Shown here in pieces: positions 5,084 through 5,335 of a DNA stretch of 5,335 bases (position 1 is the stretch's first letter; every line of letters starts with the position of its first letter). The notes beneath the pieces are model-generated. The model was not told where the DNA came from and did no database searches. It saw only the letters and a program-made list of their open reading frames with translations. Source of the DNA: Oscillospiraceae bacterium (GTDB taxonomy: Bacteria; Bacillota; Clostridia; Oscillospirales; Ruminococcaceae); assembly GCA_028694405.1 (NCBI GenBank), contig JAQUTM010000153.1, positions 1 to 5,335 on the forward strand. Direction: 5' to 3'. A program made the position numbers and the translations under genes.

Positions 5084-5335
5084 ATGTCTCGTATTACCAT
5101 GCAAGATGTGGCTGTTATGAGCGTGCAATATGTACAGCACACCTTTGATTTTTATCTGGATTCTATGGCGCGCTGCGGCTTAAAAAATGTTGATATGTGG
5201 GGCGGCGCGCCTCATTATTGCAGGCTAGACCACGCAACCTCGTTTGCCGCCGCTGCCGAAATTTCCCGTCTGCGCCAAAAAATGCAGCAGCGCGGCCTGC
5301 AAACTGTAATCTACACCCCCGAAACACTGGGCTAT
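5084..5335 (+). CDS. Second FrlC-like sugar phosphate isomerase/epimerase, N-terminal part (cut by window edge)
   Basis: The first 84 codons of a plus-strand gene are present, starting MSRITMQDVAVMSVQYVQHT. Residues 24-44 read as FrlC's second barrel strand region: YLDSMARCGLKNVDMWGGAPH lines up with FADAKEYGYDFIELWGGRPH of the FrlC-like protein encoded at 1900-1070. YTPETLGY (77-84) lines up with its GYTPEHNAY. The fold is therefore the xylose-isomerase-like TIM barrel. It lacks the RPHAFAPDLK stretch that is shared by this window's FrlC and E. coli FrlC, so it is a diverged paralog, probably with another substrate or stereochemistry. The metal ligands would lie beyond the window. It is second in the rightward operon, after the YtcJ-like amidohydrolase. 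Confidence 0.82.
   Translation, partial: MSRITMQDVAVMSVQYVQHTFDFYLDSMARCGLKNVDMWGGAPHYCRLDHATSFAAAAEISRLRQKMQQRGLQTVIYTPETLGY

Noticed and set aside
1..5335. tRNA, rRNA, CRISPR array, insertion sequence or phage genes
   Set aside because: I looked for regularly spaced repeats, terminal inverted repeats with a transposase, and tRNA-like cloverleafs and found none; all coding space is taken by metabolic genes.

Overview
The window shows two divergent gene clusters of a bacterial carbohydrate or amine-conjugate catabolic locus. No mobile element, rRNA, tRNA or CRISPR array is visible. Strong AGGAGG-type ribosome binding sites, AT-rich intergenic DNA around moderate-GC genes, sigma-A-like promoters and Cys-rich proteins all suggest an anaerobic, probably gut-associated, Firmicute of the Clostridia. 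That assignment is an inference; no taxonomic marker is present.

Leftward (minus strand) arm, in transcription order: a PfkB sugar kinase closely resembling fructoselysine 6-kinase FrlD (2780-1962), a TIM-barrel epimerase closely resembling fructoselysine 3-epimerase FrlC (1900-1070), a metal-dependent amidohydrolase of the Amidohydro_2 family (1031-180), and the start of a YjbQ/UPF0047 protein cut by the window edge (169-1). Gaps are 61, 38 and 10 bases, so they very probably form one operon. A good promoter lies at 2915-2887, and its spacer contains an 8-base tandem repeat that could be an operator.

Centre (2781-3478): about 700 bases without a credible gene. It holds the two divergent promoters, a terminator-like hairpin, short T/A-rich repeats, and a roughly 210-nt structured 5' leader with three strong inverted repeats upstream of the rightward gene.

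Rightward (plus strand) arm: an Amidohydro_3 (YtcJ-like) hydrolase of 517 aa (3479-5032) with two altered active-site motifs, then the start of a second FrlC-like epimerase (5084 to the window end).

Together: FrlC and FrlD in Escherichia coli act on Amadori-type fructosamines (psicoselysine to fructoselysine, then 6-phosphorylation). The deglycase FrlB, a transporter and a regulator are not in the window. Two FrlC-type epimerases, two unrelated amidohydrolases and a YjbQ protein suggest a variant pathway for an acylated or otherwise modified Amadori-like or sugar-conjugate substrate. This is a hypothesis, not an assignment.
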